DNA of 64,000 nucleotides from Ectobacillus panaciterrae DSM 19096 (GTDB taxonomy: Bacteria > Bacillota > Bacilli > Bacillales > Bacillaceae_G), in assembly GCF_000430785.1 (NCBI RefSeq), contig NZ_AUMR01000003.1:124001-188000 (forward strand), read 5' to 3'. A program made the position numbers and the translations under genes. The notes under the pieces are model-generated. The model was not told the origin of the DNA and made no database searches. It saw only the letters and a program-made list of their open reading frames with translations. Positions 49,685-60,054 of this stretch are shown here, one piece after another (position 1 is the first letter of the stretch; each line of letters begins with the position of its first letter).

Positions 49685-50455
49685 ATGTTCAAGAAATTTA
49701 CCTTTCGAAAACAAAAGGCTTCATCGTTTAATGAGCTTGTAGAAGAAGCGAAAAAAGGGTACATACCGAATCACATTGCGATTATCATGGATGGAAACGG
49801 CCGGTGGGCGAAGCGCAGAGCGATGCCTCGCATAGCGGGACATCATGAAGGGATGAAGGTTGTACGCAAAATTACGAAATTTGCTAATAAAATGGGTGTA
49901 AAGGTTTTAACGCTGTATGCATTTTCCACAGAGAACTGGAAACGCCCTCAGCAAGAAGTCGACTTTTTAATGAAGCTCCCGCAAGAATTTTTAGGTACGT
50001 TTTTACCTGAGCTTGTCGAAGAAAATGTACAGGTACGCTTAATTGGGCAAAGGGACGGACTTCCTGCTCATACCCGCGAATCTGTGGAAAAAGCAATAAA
50101 AGCTACACAGCATAATACAGGGCTTATTTTAAATTTCGCCTTAAACTATGGAAGTCGCGATGAAATGGTTTATGCCATTCAAAATTTGGTTACAGATAGT
50201 AATAGCGGCAAAATTCAGCCGCATGAAATTACGGAAGATGTATTCTCCTCTTATCTCATGACAAGCAGTTTGCCGGATCCCGATCTTTTAATTCGCACAA
50301 GCGGCGAAATTCGAATCAGCAACTTTATGCTTTGGCAAATTGCTTATACGGAATTATGGTTTACAGATGTTTTTTGGCCGGACTTTACCGAAGAACACCT
50401 ACTCGAAGCCATCGTCAACTTTCAGAGGAGAGGCCGCAGATTCGGGGGCGTATAG
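49685..50455 (+). CDS. uppS: Undecaprenyl pyrophosphate synthase
   Basis: cis-Prenyltransferase making the lipid carrier for peptidoglycan and teichoic acids. IAIIMDGNGRWAKRRAMPR near residue 35 contains the catalytic Asp; FSTENWKRP and RTSGEIRISNFMLWQ near residue 200 are typical. 256 residues from ATG 49685 behind SD GGAGGG; an upstream GTG in the same frame overlaps that SD. Confidence 0.95.
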   Translation: MFKKFTFRKQKASSFNELVEEAKKGYIPNHIAIIMDGNGRWAKRRAMPRIAGHHEGMKVVRKITKFANKMGVKVLTLYAFSTENWKRPQQEVDFLMKLPQEFLGTFLPELVEENVQVRLIGQRDGLPAHTRESVEKAIKATQHNTGLILNFALNYGSRDEMVYAIQNLVTDSNSGKIQPHEITEDVFSSYLMTSSLPDPDLLIRTSGEIRISNFMLWQIAYTELWFTDVFWPDFTEEHLLEAIVNFQRRGRRFGGV

Positions 50456-50473
50456 AAAAGTGAGGTGTTGTTC

Positions 50474-51292
50474 GTGAAACAGCGAATTATTACAGCAGTA
50501 ATTGCAATTGCTTTGTTCATTCCGATTGTGTTATACGGAGGAGCTCCTTTTACCATTGCGATATACGTGCTGGCATCGGTAGGGCTGTATGAGCTTGTAC
50601 GGATGAAAAAGCTTCCTGTATTATCAGTGCCGACAGTTTTGACGGCCGTTTTACTATGGTTCATATTAGTGCCGAGCGATGCAACAAATATTTTTGACGC
50701 TATTCGGTTAACAAAAGTGGAAGTTACTTTTGTAATTGTGTTGTTACTATTATCATATACGGTGCTCTCTAAGAATACATTTACTTTTGACGATGCGTCC
50801 TTTTTGCTGATGTCAACGATTTATGTCGCGATGGGCTTCTTTTACTTGAATGAAACAAGAATCGGGCGTCCTGAGCTAAATGGAGTAGAAGTGGATGGAT
50901 TAAGAATCCTATTTTATGCGCTGTTTGTTATTTGGGCTACTGATAGCGGTGCGTATTTCATCGGCAAAGCAATCGGCAAGCACAAGCTTTGGCCGGAAAT
51001 CAGCCCTAATAAGACAGTGGAAGGATCAATCGGAGGCATTATTTGTGCAATTGCAGTAGCTTTTGTATATAATGCGTTTGAACCGGTAAGCGGAAGTATT
51101 GCTGTATTAATTGGTGTAACGATTGCAGTGTCAATTTTTGGACAAATTGGCGACTTAGTGGAATCTGCTTTCAAGCGTCATTATGGCGTAAAGGATTCCG
51201 GGAAAATTCTTCCGGGACATGGAGGCATTTTAGATCGATTTGACAGCCTTTTATTCGTATTGCCTCTTTTACACTTTTTGCACTTTATTTAA
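50474..51292 (+). CDS. cdsA: Phosphatidate cytidylyltransferase
   Basis: Integral membrane enzyme making CDP-diacylglycerol. About eight hydrophobic helices are visible; the family signature SxxKRxxGxKDSGxxxPGHGGxxDRxDS appears as AFKRHYGVKDSGKILPGHGG then DRFDS near the C-terminus. 272 residues with a GTG start at 50474, 8 nt after SD AGTGAGG; a GTG at 50465 is in frame but overlaps the SD. Confidence 0.93.
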   Translation: MKQRIITAVIAIALFIPIVLYGGAPFTIAIYVLASVGLYELVRMKKLPVLSVPTVLTAVLLWFILVPSDATNIFDAIRLTKVEVTFVIVLLLLSYTVLSKNTFTFDDASFLLMSTIYVAMGFFYLNETRIGRPELNGVEVDGLRILFYALFVIWATDSGAYFIGKAIGKHKLWPEISPNKTVEGSIGGIICAIAVAFVYNAFEPVSGSIAVLIGVTIAVSIFGQIGDLVESAFKRHYGVKDSGKILPGHGGILDRFDSLLFVLPLLHFLHFI

Positions 51293-51307
51293 AGAGGAGC
51301 TGGAGTT

Positions 51308-52447
51308 ATGAAGAAGATTAGTTTACTAGGGGCGAGCGGATCTATTGGTACGCAGACAATAGATGTAATACGAATGCATCCTGAGCAATTTCAGTTAGTT
51401 GCATTTTCAGTCGGCAAAAACATTGATTTTGCCGAACAGATGATAAAGGAATTTAAACCGCAGCTCGTGTCTGTCCAACAGCGGGAAGATGCAGAACGTT
51501 TGCGGTCTGTTGCAGGCAATACAAAGATAGTTTACGGAGATGAAGGGCTGTTAGAAACCGCTTTACAGGATGCGGAAGTAGTGGTTAATGCCGTAGTGGG
51601 AAGCGTAGGTTTGCTCCCGACATTGAGCGCGATTGAAGCGAAGAAAACCATTGCCATTGCAAATAAAGAAACGCTTGTAACAGCAGGGCATCTTGTGACG
51701 GAAGCCGCGAAAAAATTTGGTGTTTCTCTGCTTCCGGTAGACAGCGAGCACTCTGCCATTTTTCAAAGCTTGAACGGTGAAAATCAAGAGCGTATTTCAC
51801 GCCTCGTATTGACAGCTTCAGGCGGAAGTTTTCGTGATAAAACACGTGAAGAGTTAGCGACTGTTACGGTTGAGGATGCATTAAAGCACCCGAACTGGTC
51901 GATGGGTTCAAAAATTACAATTGATTCTGCCACAATGATGAACAAGGGACTTGAAGTAATCGAAGCATACTGGCTGTTTGACATTCCTTATGACAGAATT
52001 GATGTTCTATTACATAAAGAAAGTATTATTCATTCTATGGTTGAGTTCGAGGACCGCAGTGTAATTGCGCAGCTCGGTACACCTGATATGCGCGTGCCGA
52101 TTCAATACGCATTAACGCATCCCGATCGTTTGCCGCTTTCAACAACGAAGCAGCTGCATTTATGGGAAATGGGGACTTTACATTTTCAAAAAATGGATTT
52201 ACAGCGCTTCCGCTGCCTGCATTTTGCGTATGAAGCCGGAAAAACGGGCGGAAGCTTACCGACGGTTATGAATGCTGCCAATGAAGCAGCAGTTGCTGCC
52301 TTTTTAGAGAAAAAAATCAGCTTTTTAGCGATTGAACAGCTCATTGAAAAAGCGATGCAGCAGCATACCGTTGTGCCAAATCCGAGTTTAGAAGAAATTC
52401 GCGAAATTGATGAAGCAGCGAGACGATTTGTGATGGAACAAATTTAG
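51308..52447 (+). CDS. dxr: 1-deoxy-D-xylulose 5-phosphate reductoisomerase
   Basis: Second step of the MEP isoprenoid pathway, upstream of UppS substrate. NADPH-binding [18 protein letters not shown] at the N-terminus, [13 protein letters not shown] near residue 146 (metal and substrate residues) and [17 protein letters not shown] near residue 203. 379 residues. SD AGAGGAG. Placed between cdsA and rseP as in B. subtilis. Confidence 0.95.
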   Translation: MKKISLLGASGSIGTQTIDVIRMHPEQFQLVAFSVGKNIDFAEQMIKEFKPQLVSVQQREDAERLRSVAGNTKIVYGDEGLLETALQDAEVVVNAVVGSVGLLPTLSAIEAKKTIAIANKETLVTAGHLVTEAAKKFGVSLLPVDSEHSAIFQSLNGENQERISRLVLTASGGSFRDKTREELATVTVEDALKHPNWSMGSKITIDSATMMNKGLEVIEAYWLFDIPYDRIDVLLHKESIIHSMVEFEDRSVIAQLGTPDMRVPIQYALTHPDRLPLSTTKQLHLWEMGTLHFQKMDLQRFRCLHFAYEAGKTGGSLPTVMNAANEAAVAAFLEKKISFLAIEQLIEKAMQQHTVVPNPSLEEIREIDEAARRFVMEQI

Positions 52448-52464
52448 CAAAGGTGGTTATGGTA

Positions 52465-53721
52465 TTGAACACAGCGATTGCCTTTATTGTAGTGTTTGGT
52501 GTACTTGTATTCTTCCATGAACTCGGTCACTTGTATTTTGCAAAGCGTGCTGGCATTCTTTGCCGCGAGTTTGCAATTGGATTCGGGCCAAAGCTTTTTT
52601 CTTTTACGAAAAATGAGACTGTCTACACGATTCGTCTTCTTCCGCTTGGTGGCTATGTCCGCATGGCTGGGGAAGATCCTGAGACAATTGAGTTAAAGCC
52701 GGGAACGAAAGTGGCGTTAGTCTTAAACGAGAAGGATGAAGCGGAGAAAATCGTACTGGACAATATGGATAAGTATCCGCACGCAAGAGTATTGGAAGTT
52801 GAGAATGCTGATTTGGAACGTGCTCTGACAATCACCGGATATGAAGAGTATGAGGATGCGATTCGTACGTTCCGCATTTGCGATAAAGCATACTACGTAA
52901 CGGGCGGAGAAGAGATTCAAATTGCGCCATATCATCGCCAGTTCGCTTCTAAGTCTCTTGGACAGCGTGCTCTTACAATTTTTGCAGGTCCTGCGATGAA
53001 CTTTATACTGGCTTTCTTGCTCTTTATGGTAATTGGACTTGTGCAAGGTATTCCGGTTAATAAGCCGATTATCGGGCAGCTCGTATCAGAAGGTGCAGCC
53101 CAAAAGGCTGGATTGCAGGAAGGAGATGTAATTCAGTCTATCAATGGTGCTGAAACGGCAACATGGACAGATGTGACAACCATCATCCGTAAAAATCCGG
53201 GAAGCGAAATTACGATGAAGCTGGAACGGGGCAATAAGGACCTTACTATAAAAGTGACTCCTGCTGCCGAAAAAGAAGGAAATGAAGAAGTGGGAAGGCT
53301 GGGTGTTTATCCGCCGGTTGAGAAGTCGCTGCTCGGTTCGGTCAAATTAGGTTTTGAACAAACAGTAAAGATGACAAAACTTGTAGTGGTTTCGTTGGTG
53401 CAGCTTGTGACAGGGCAGTTTTCTATTAATGCATTATCGGGTCCTGTAGGCATTTATAACTTAACGGGAGAAGTAGCTAAGTCGGGGCTGGTGAACTTAC
53501 TCGGATTAACGGCAGCGCTCAGCGTAAACCTCGGACTTTTCAATCTGCTGCCAATTCCGGCGCTGGACGGCGGAAGGCTGATGTTTTTCCTTGTCGAGGC
53601 GCTGCGAGGCAAGCCGATTGATCGTCAAAAAGAAGGCATGGTACACTTTATCGGGTTTGCTTTGCTTATGCTGCTTATGCTTGTTGTTACTTGGAATGAC
53701 ATTAAGAAATTTTTCTTATAA
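52465..53721 (+). CDS. rseP: Site-2 intramembrane zinc metalloprotease RseP/RasP
   Basis: Cleaves anti-sigma factors (RsiW) and remnant signal peptides in the membrane. First helix has the zinc motif HELGH (VVFGVLVFFHELGHLYFA); a PDZ domain lies about 190-270 (KAGLQEGDVIQSINGAE); the last conserved block is LLPIPALDGGRLMFFLVEALRG with the third zinc ligand. I favour the TTG at 52465 (418 residues) because SD AAAGGTGG ends 8 nt before it and homologues start MxTAIAF; an ATG at 52459 is the alternative. Confidence 0.92.
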   Translation: MNTAIAFIVVFGVLVFFHELGHLYFAKRAGILCREFAIGFGPKLFSFTKNETVYTIRLLPLGGYVRMAGEDPETIELKPGTKVALVLNEKDEAEKIVLDNMDKYPHARVLEVENADLERALTITGYEEYEDAIRTFRICDKAYYVTGGEEIQIAPYHRQFASKSLGQRALTIFAGPAMNFILAFLLFMVIGLVQGIPVNKPIIGQLVSEGAAQKAGLQEGDVIQSINGAETATWTDVTTIIRKNPGSEITMKLERGNKDLTIKVTPAAEKEGNEEVGRLGVYPPVEKSLLGSVKLGFEQTVKMTKLVVVSLVQLVTGQFSINALSGPVGIYNLTGEVAKSGLVNLLGLTAALSVNLGLFNLLPIPALDGGRLMFFLVEALRGKPIDRQKEGMVHFIGFALLMLLMLVVTWNDIKKFFL

Positions 53722-53759
53722 AATGCTACAAAATAGTTTTTGTAAAGAGGTGCGAATGA

Positions 53760-55460
53760 ATGAGACAAAGTATGATGTTCAGTCCTACACTGCGTGAAGT
53801 GCCTGCTGATGCGGAAGTCAAAAGCCATCAGCTTTTGCTTCGCGCAGGCTTTATGCGCCAGAATGCATCTGGCATATATAGCTTTTTGCCTTTAGGACTA
53901 AAGGTGTTGCATAACGTTGAAACAATTATTCGAGAGGAAATGGAACGTGCCGGTGCAATGGAACTTTTAATGCCGGCCTTACAGCCTTCTGAACTATGGC
54001 AGGAATCCGGGCGCTGGTATTCTTATGGACCGGAGCTTATGCGAATGAAAGACCGTCATAATCGTGAATTTGCGCTGGGAGCAACACACGAGGAAGTAAT
54101 TACGACGCTTGTTCGCGATGAGGTGAAATCTTATAAGAAGCTTCCTCTTACTTTATATCAAATTCAAACGAAATTCCGCGATGAGAAGCGCCCTCGCTTC
54201 GGTTTGCTTCGCGGAAGAGAGTTTTTAATGAAAGATGCCTATTCATTCCATGCGTCTCAAGAGAGTCTGGATGAAATATATGACCGTTTATTTCAGGCAT
54301 ACTCTAATATATTTACCCGCTGCGGTTTAAACTTCCGTGCGGTAATTGCGGATTCCGGTGCAATGGGCGGAAAAGACACGCATGAATTTATGGTGTTATC
54401 TGATATTGGAGAAGATACTATCGCATACTCCGATACTTCTTCCTATGCGGCAAACATCGAGATGGCGCCTGTTGCAGTAAACTATGAAAAGAGCGATGAG
54501 GCAGCAAAAGAAATAGAGAAGGTTTCAACACCTGATCAAAAGTCTATTGAAGACGTATCGCGATTCTTGAACCTTGAGGCAGCAAAATGCTTCAAATCCA
54601 TGGTATTTAAAGTAGACGATAAGCTCGTGATGGTTCTTGTGCGGGGCGATCATGAAGTGAATGATATTAAAGTGAAAAATCTGTACGGCGCTGCTGTTGT
54701 GGAACTTGCTTCTCCAGAAGAAGTGAAGGAGCTGATGAACTGCACGGTCGGCTCGCTTGGACCGATCGGAGCACCGAAAGATTTGGAAATCATTGCGGAT
54801 TATGCTGTAGAAGCAATCGTGAACGGCTGCTGCGGTGCAAACGAAGAAGGCTATCATTATATAAACGTAAATGCCGGCCGCGATTATACAGTGAGTCAAT
54901 TTGCTGATTTGCGCTTTATCCAAGAAGGAGACCCGTCTCCTGACGGTGAAGGTGCAATCCGTTTTGCGCAAGGCATTGAAGTCGGACATGTATTTAAGCT
55001 GGGCACGCGCTATAGTGAAGCAATGGGCGCGGCATACTTGGACGAGAACGGAAAAACGCAGCCGATGATTATGGGCTGCTACGGTATCGGTGTGTCACGT
55101 ACAGTTGCAGCTATTGCAGAGCAGTATAACGACGAAGGCGGGTTAAAGTGGCCGGCGACTGTAGCTCCGTTTGCCGTTCATGTCATTCCAGTGAATGTGA
55201 AAACGGATGTACAGCGTGAAAAGGCGGAAGACATTTACGCTGCGCTCAAAAAACAAGGCTATGATGTTTTGCTCGATGACCGTCAGGAGCGCGCAGGTGT
55301 TAAGTTTGCTGATGCAGATCTTTTCGGCATCCCAGTGCGCATCACTGTCGGCAAGAAGGCAGAAGAAGGCATTGTAGAAGTGAAAAATCGCCAAACAAAC
55401 GAATCTCAAGAAATGAGAGTCGAAGAACTTTCCAATTACATTGCTGATATTTTAAAATAA
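53760..55460 (+). CDS. proS: Prolyl-tRNA synthetase
   Basis: Class II aminoacyl-tRNA synthetase of the bacterial type with an editing insertion. Motif 1 region [17 protein letters not shown], motif 2 [27 protein letters not shown] (residues about 135-160), the INS editing domain about 230-390, motif 3 [13 protein letters not shown], and the anticodon-binding domain at the C-terminus. 566 residues. SD AGAGGTG. Ends at a terminator before polC. Confidence 0.96.
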   Translation: MRQSMMFSPTLREVPADAEVKSHQLLLRAGFMRQNASGIYSFLPLGLKVLHNVETIIREEMERAGAMELLMPALQPSELWQESGRWYSYGPELMRMKDRHNREFALGATHEEVITTLVRDEVKSYKKLPLTLYQIQTKFRDEKRPRFGLLRGREFLMKDAYSFHASQESLDEIYDRLFQAYSNIFTRCGLNFRAVIADSGAMGGKDTHEFMVLSDIGEDTIAYSDTSSYAANIEMAPVAVNYEKSDEAAKEIEKVSTPDQKSIEDVSRFLNLEAAKCFKSMVFKVDDKLVMVLVRGDHEVNDIKVKNLYGAAVVELASPEEVKELMNCTVGSLGPIGAPKDLEIIADYAVEAIVNGCCGANEEGYHYINVNAGRDYTVSQFADLRFIQEGDPSPDGEGAIRFAQGIEVGHVFKLGTRYSEAMGAAYLDENGKTQPMIMGCYGIGVSRTVAAIAEQYNDEGGLKWPATVAPFAVHVIPVNVKTDVQREKAEDIYAALKKQGYDVLLDDRQERAGVKFADADLFGIPVRITVGKKAEEGIVEVKNRQTNESQEMRVEELSNYIADILK

Positions 55461-55465
55461 AGAGG

Positions 55466-55505
55466 TAAGGTACCTAGATATTGGGTACCTTCTCTTACTT
55501 TTTTA
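55466..55505 (+). terminator. Intrinsic terminator after proS
   Basis: AAGGTACC (55467-55474) pairs with GGTACCTT (55484-55491), loop of 9, then TCTCTTACTTTTTT. polC starts 16 nt further, so polC is probably partly fed by read-through. Confidence 0.72.
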
Positions 55506-55520
55506 GGAGGGAGGGTTATC

Positions 55521-58500
55521 ATGGCGCCGTTAACACAGGAACAAAAAGAGCGATTCGGCATTTTGCTTGAGCAGCTTGCGCTTCCGGAAGCTTTCATAAA
55601 CAGCTATCTCCAAAACGGAGGGATTCAAAAGCTGCTTGTAGATAAGCGGAATAAAGGCTGGTGTTTTCATTTTGCTTTGCCGCGCTTGCTGCCGGCAAAT
55701 GTGTACGAGCTGCTGGAGAGCCAGCTGGATAAAACATTTTCGCATATTGCCAATGTTTCCTTTGTTCTCGATATAGATGATAAACAATTTACAGAACAAG
55801 ACGTCCAAACATACTGGCCTCTTTGTACAAAAAAGCTTTCTTTTTCTCCTATGTTTTCTTATTTAAAGGAACAAGCTCCTCAAGTAAATGGGGTAAAGCT
55901 TCTTCTTACCGTCAAAAATGAGCTGGAGTCTGTAACAGTGAAGAAAAACATGACAAAGCCGATCAGCGATCAATATGAAATATTTGGCTTTCCGCGTTTT
56001 CACGTAGACACCAAAGTTACGAATAACGATGAGGAAATTCAAAAGTTCAGAGAGCAAACGGAACAAGAGGATCGTGAAAAGGTGCTGCAAGCCATGGAGG
56101 AAATGGCGAAGAAGGAGCAGGAGGAAGCAATTCCTGACGATCAGCCGCTTGTAATCGGGTATCTCATTAAAGCTGATGAGGAAATTACACCGCTTCGCGA
56201 AATTCAAGAAGAAGAAAAACGGAAAACAATACAAGGATATGTATTTGATGTTGAAACGAAAGAGCTTCGCAGCGGACGTACTCTTTTAACATTTAAGGTT
56301 ACAGACTACACGGACTCCATTATGGTCAAAATGTTTTCACGGGATAAAGAAGATATTCCTGCATTTAATAAAATCAAAAAAGGAATGTGGGTCAAAGCGC
56401 GCGGCTCCTTCCAAAACGACACATTTGTGCGCGATTTGATTATGATGGCAAACGACGTGAATGAATTGAAAGCACCGTCCCGCTCGGATAAGGCTTCCGA
56501 AGGAGAAAAGCGCGTAGAGCTCCATCTTCATACGCCGATGAGCCAAATGGATGCCGTTACGCCCGTATCTAAACTTGTGGCACAAGCGAAAAAGTGGGGG
56601 CATGAAGCGATTGCGGTAACAGACCACGCAGTAGCGCAATCTTTCCCTGAGGCATATTCCGCTGGCAAAAAAAATGGAATTAAAATCATTTACGGCGTAG
56701 AGGCAAATCTTGTAAACGATGGCGTTCCAATTGCCTATAATGAATCGCATCGTTTGCTTGCAGAGGAAACGTACGTTGTTTTTGACGTGGAGACGACAGG
56801 CTTATCTGCTGTATACGATACCATTATTGAGCTTGCAGCGGTAAAAATTCATAACGGTGAGATTATAGACCGCTTTGAACGCTTTGCAAATCCGCATCAT
56901 CCGCTTTCAGCCACGACCATCGAGCTGACGGGCATCACAGATGATATGGTGAAGAACGCACCTGATGTGGATGTCGTGTTAAAAGAGTTTGCCGAGTGGA
57001 TGGGCGATTGCACATTGGTTGCTCACAATGCATCGTTTGATATGGGATTCCTTAACGTAGGATTCAAGAAATACGGATTGCCAAAGACGACAAATCCAGT
57101 CATTGATACACTGGAGCTCGCGCGTTTCTTGCTTCCTGATATGAAAAATCACCGGTTGAACACGCTTTGTAAGAAGTTTGATATTGAGCTTGTCCAGCAT
57201 CACCGAGCCATTTACGATGCAGAAGCGACAGGATATTTGCTTGCCAAAATGCTGAAGGACGTCATCGCAAAAGGCATGGAGTATCACGATCAGTTGAATG
57301 ACAGCATGGGACAAGGGGATTCTTACAAACGCGGGCGTCCAAGTCACGTGACTTTGCTTGCAACTTCTGAAGAAGGTTTGAAAAACCTGTATAAGCTCGT
57401 TTCGCTGTCACATCTGCAGTATTATTATCGCGTACCGCGTATTCCGCGATCTGTTTTGAAAAAGTACCGTGCAGGATTACTAATCGGAACAGCTTGTGAT
57501 AAAGGTGAAGTATTTGAGGCCATGATGCAGAAAGCACCGGAAGAGGTAGAGGAACTCGCACAGTTCTACGATTATATCGAGGTCATGCCGCCGGCTGTAT
57601 TAAAGCATTTAATTGAACTTGAGCTTGTGCAAAACGAAGGACAGCTCAAAACTATTATTACAAACCTTGTAAATCTCGGAAAAACACTGGATAAACCGGT
57701 TGTGGCAACAGGAAATGTTCATTATTTGGATCCGGAAGATGCCATTTACCGAAAAATTTTAATTAGCTCGCAGGGCGGAGCGAATCCGCTGAACCGTCAC
57801 AAGCTGCCCCCCGTATATTTCCGTACGACTGATGAAATGCTGGAGGAGTTTGCGTTTTTAGGGGAAGAAACGGCAAAAGAAATCGTCGTGATGAATACGC
57901 AGAAAGTGGCAGCCATGATTGGCGAGGTAAAGCCGGTCAAGGACGATTTGTATACACCTCGCATTGAAGGCGCGGACGAGGAAACGCGTGAAATGAGCTA
58001 CGCACGTGCGCGCAGCATATACGGCGATGCTCTTCCGGAGATTGTAGAGGCTCGTCTTGAAAAAGAATTGAAAAGCATTATCGGACATGGGTTTGCAGTT
58101 ATTTATCTGATTTCGCATAAGCTCGTGAAAAAATCGCTGGATGATGGGTATCTGGTCGGCTCGCGCGGTTCCGTAGGATCTTCATTTGTAGCGACCATGA
58201 TGGAAATTACGGAAGTAAATCCGCTGCCGCCGCATTATATTTGTCCGAACTGTAAGCATTCGCAATTCTTTAATGACGGTTCCGTAGGATCAGGATTTGA
58301 CTTGCCGGATAAGGACTGTCCAAATTGCGGCATGAGATATAAAAAAGACGGGCACGATATTCCGTTTGAAACGTTCCTTGGATTTAAAGGGGACAAGGTA
58401 CCGGATATTGATTTGAATTTCTCCGGTGAATATCAGCCGCGCGCCCATAATTATACGAAGGTGCTGTTTGGCGAAGATAATGTGTATCGTGCCGGAACAA

Positions 58501-59307
58501 TCGGCACTGTTGCGGACAAAACAGCTTTTGGATATGTAAAAGGATATACATCCGATCATAACTTAACAGTACGCGGCGCTGAAATCGAGCGCTTGGCAAT
58601 GGGATGTACGGGTGTAAAACGGACAACCGGTCAGCATCCGGGCGGCATTATAGTAGTACCTGATTATATGGACGTGTTTGACTTTACGCCGATTCAGTTC
58701 CCTGCAGACGATACGTCTGCGGAATGGAAAACAACACACTTTGATTTCCACTCCATTCACGATAATTTACTGAAGCTTGATATACTAGGGCACGATGATC
58801 CGACGGTTATTCGTATGCTGCAAGATTTAAGCGGCATTGATCCGAAAACTATTCCAACGGACGATCCTGAGGTTATGAAGATTTTCTCTGGTACGGAATC
58901 ACTAGGTGTTACATCTGAACAAATCAATTGTAAAACAGGCACGCTTGGAATTCCTGAATTCGGTACGAAATTCGTGCGTCAGATGCTTGAAGAAACAAAG
59001 CCGACAACCTTCTCAGAGCTCGTACAAATCTCCGGTCTGTCACACGGAACGGATGTATGGCTCGGCAATGCCAATGAGCTAATCTACAGCGGTACATGTA
59101 CGCTGAGCGATGTAATCGGCTGTCGCGATGACATTATGGTGTACTTGATTTATCAAGGGCTGGAGCCTTCTTTAGCCTTTAAAATCATGGAATCCGTTCG
59201 TAAAGGAAAAGGTGTGCCGCCGGAATGGGAAGAGGAAATGAGAAATAACAATGTGCCAAACTGGTATATTGATTCTTGCAAGAAAATCAAATATATGTTC
59301 CCGAAAG
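55521..59307 (+). CDS. polC: DNA polymerase III alpha subunit PolC, exon 1 (residues 1-1262)
   Basis: Essential replicative polymerase of Firmicutes. This exon carries the N-terminal domain, the OB fold (about 240-320), PHP domain ([12 protein letters not shown] near 335), the DEDD proofreading exonuclease ([21 protein letters not shown] near 420), a zinc module (CPNCKHSQ ... CPNCGMRY near 910-935) and the palm with PDIDLNFSG near 960 and HPGGIIVVP. The frame would continue 14 codons into the intron and stop at 59351. True exon 1 ends at G 59307, after the first base of the Ala codon in FPKA. Joined to 62112-62626 the product is 1433 residues, normal for PolC. Confidence 0.95.
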
Positions 59308-59657
59308 GTGCGACACGTTGCTGGTTTAACCCCAACAGAAATGTTGGATAAAGACTAGCCTGTGTGGATACTAAGACAGTAAATCTACATGAGAACTATA
59401 TGGAATGAGTCGGAGGCGTGAAATCCCCTCCTACCGTAACAGGATACGGTGAACCCCCCTGAGCACCGCGACTTGCAGGAAGTGTCTCCTAACATGAACT
59501 GTAAGAGAGCTCGCTAAGGTTCGTCTTAAAAGCGTGACACGTAGACGTGAGTAAAGGCGGGGGTCCCGAAAAGTGACTATGGTGAGGCAACGAATCCTCG
59601 TATGGAAAGGCTCGTTAGGACAACCCAGTTGAGAGACTGGGGCTATCGCTTGCGATG

Positions 59658-59685
59658 GAACATTTGCGGATTACCTATCTTTTGG
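59658..59685 (+). other. Intron exon-binding sites EBS2 and EBS1
   Basis: EBS1 CTTTTGG (59679-59685) lies in the loop of a hairpin closed by GCGGATT and AATATCTGC, and pairs over 7 nt with IBS1 CCGAAAG (59301-59307, one G-U). EBS2 GAACAT (59658-59663) pairs perfectly with IBS2 ATGTTC (59295-59300). IBS2 and IBS1 are the final 13 nt of exon 1. EBS2 lies only 15 nt before EBS1, closer than I would expect, so it is the less certain of the two. Confidence 0.75.
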
Positions 59686-60054
59686 GGGAATATCTGCGCT
59701 CAACCATAAAAGGTTGTTCAGCTTAATCAATAAATTCCTGTTAGATTAAGCTAAATGTCGGGTCAGAGAGGACACCTAAGGTCACCACTAAAGAAGGGAT
59801 AATTTCATGTGGAACGTGTGAAGGGTGTAGGATGGATGGTAGGAGCCAAGTGAAATCCCTGAGAGTAGGAAATGACTCTCTTAATACACCTGGCGGCAGC
59901 CCGTAGTAGTGTTGAAGCTTCTGTAATGGAAGTGGAGCGAAGGGGCATAGTCGGACTTACGAAAAGGAGCAACCAACATTCACTAACTGCTAAGAGATTC
60001 CGTTGAGAGTAAAGTACCGAGATGCAAGTATCCTTGTGAAAGGGGCGAGCATCT

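Noticed and set aside
59301-59351. polC as a pseudogene truncated by a premature stop
   Set aside because: The coding continues in frame at 62112 after a segment with all group II intron hallmarks, and both exons are otherwise undamaged.
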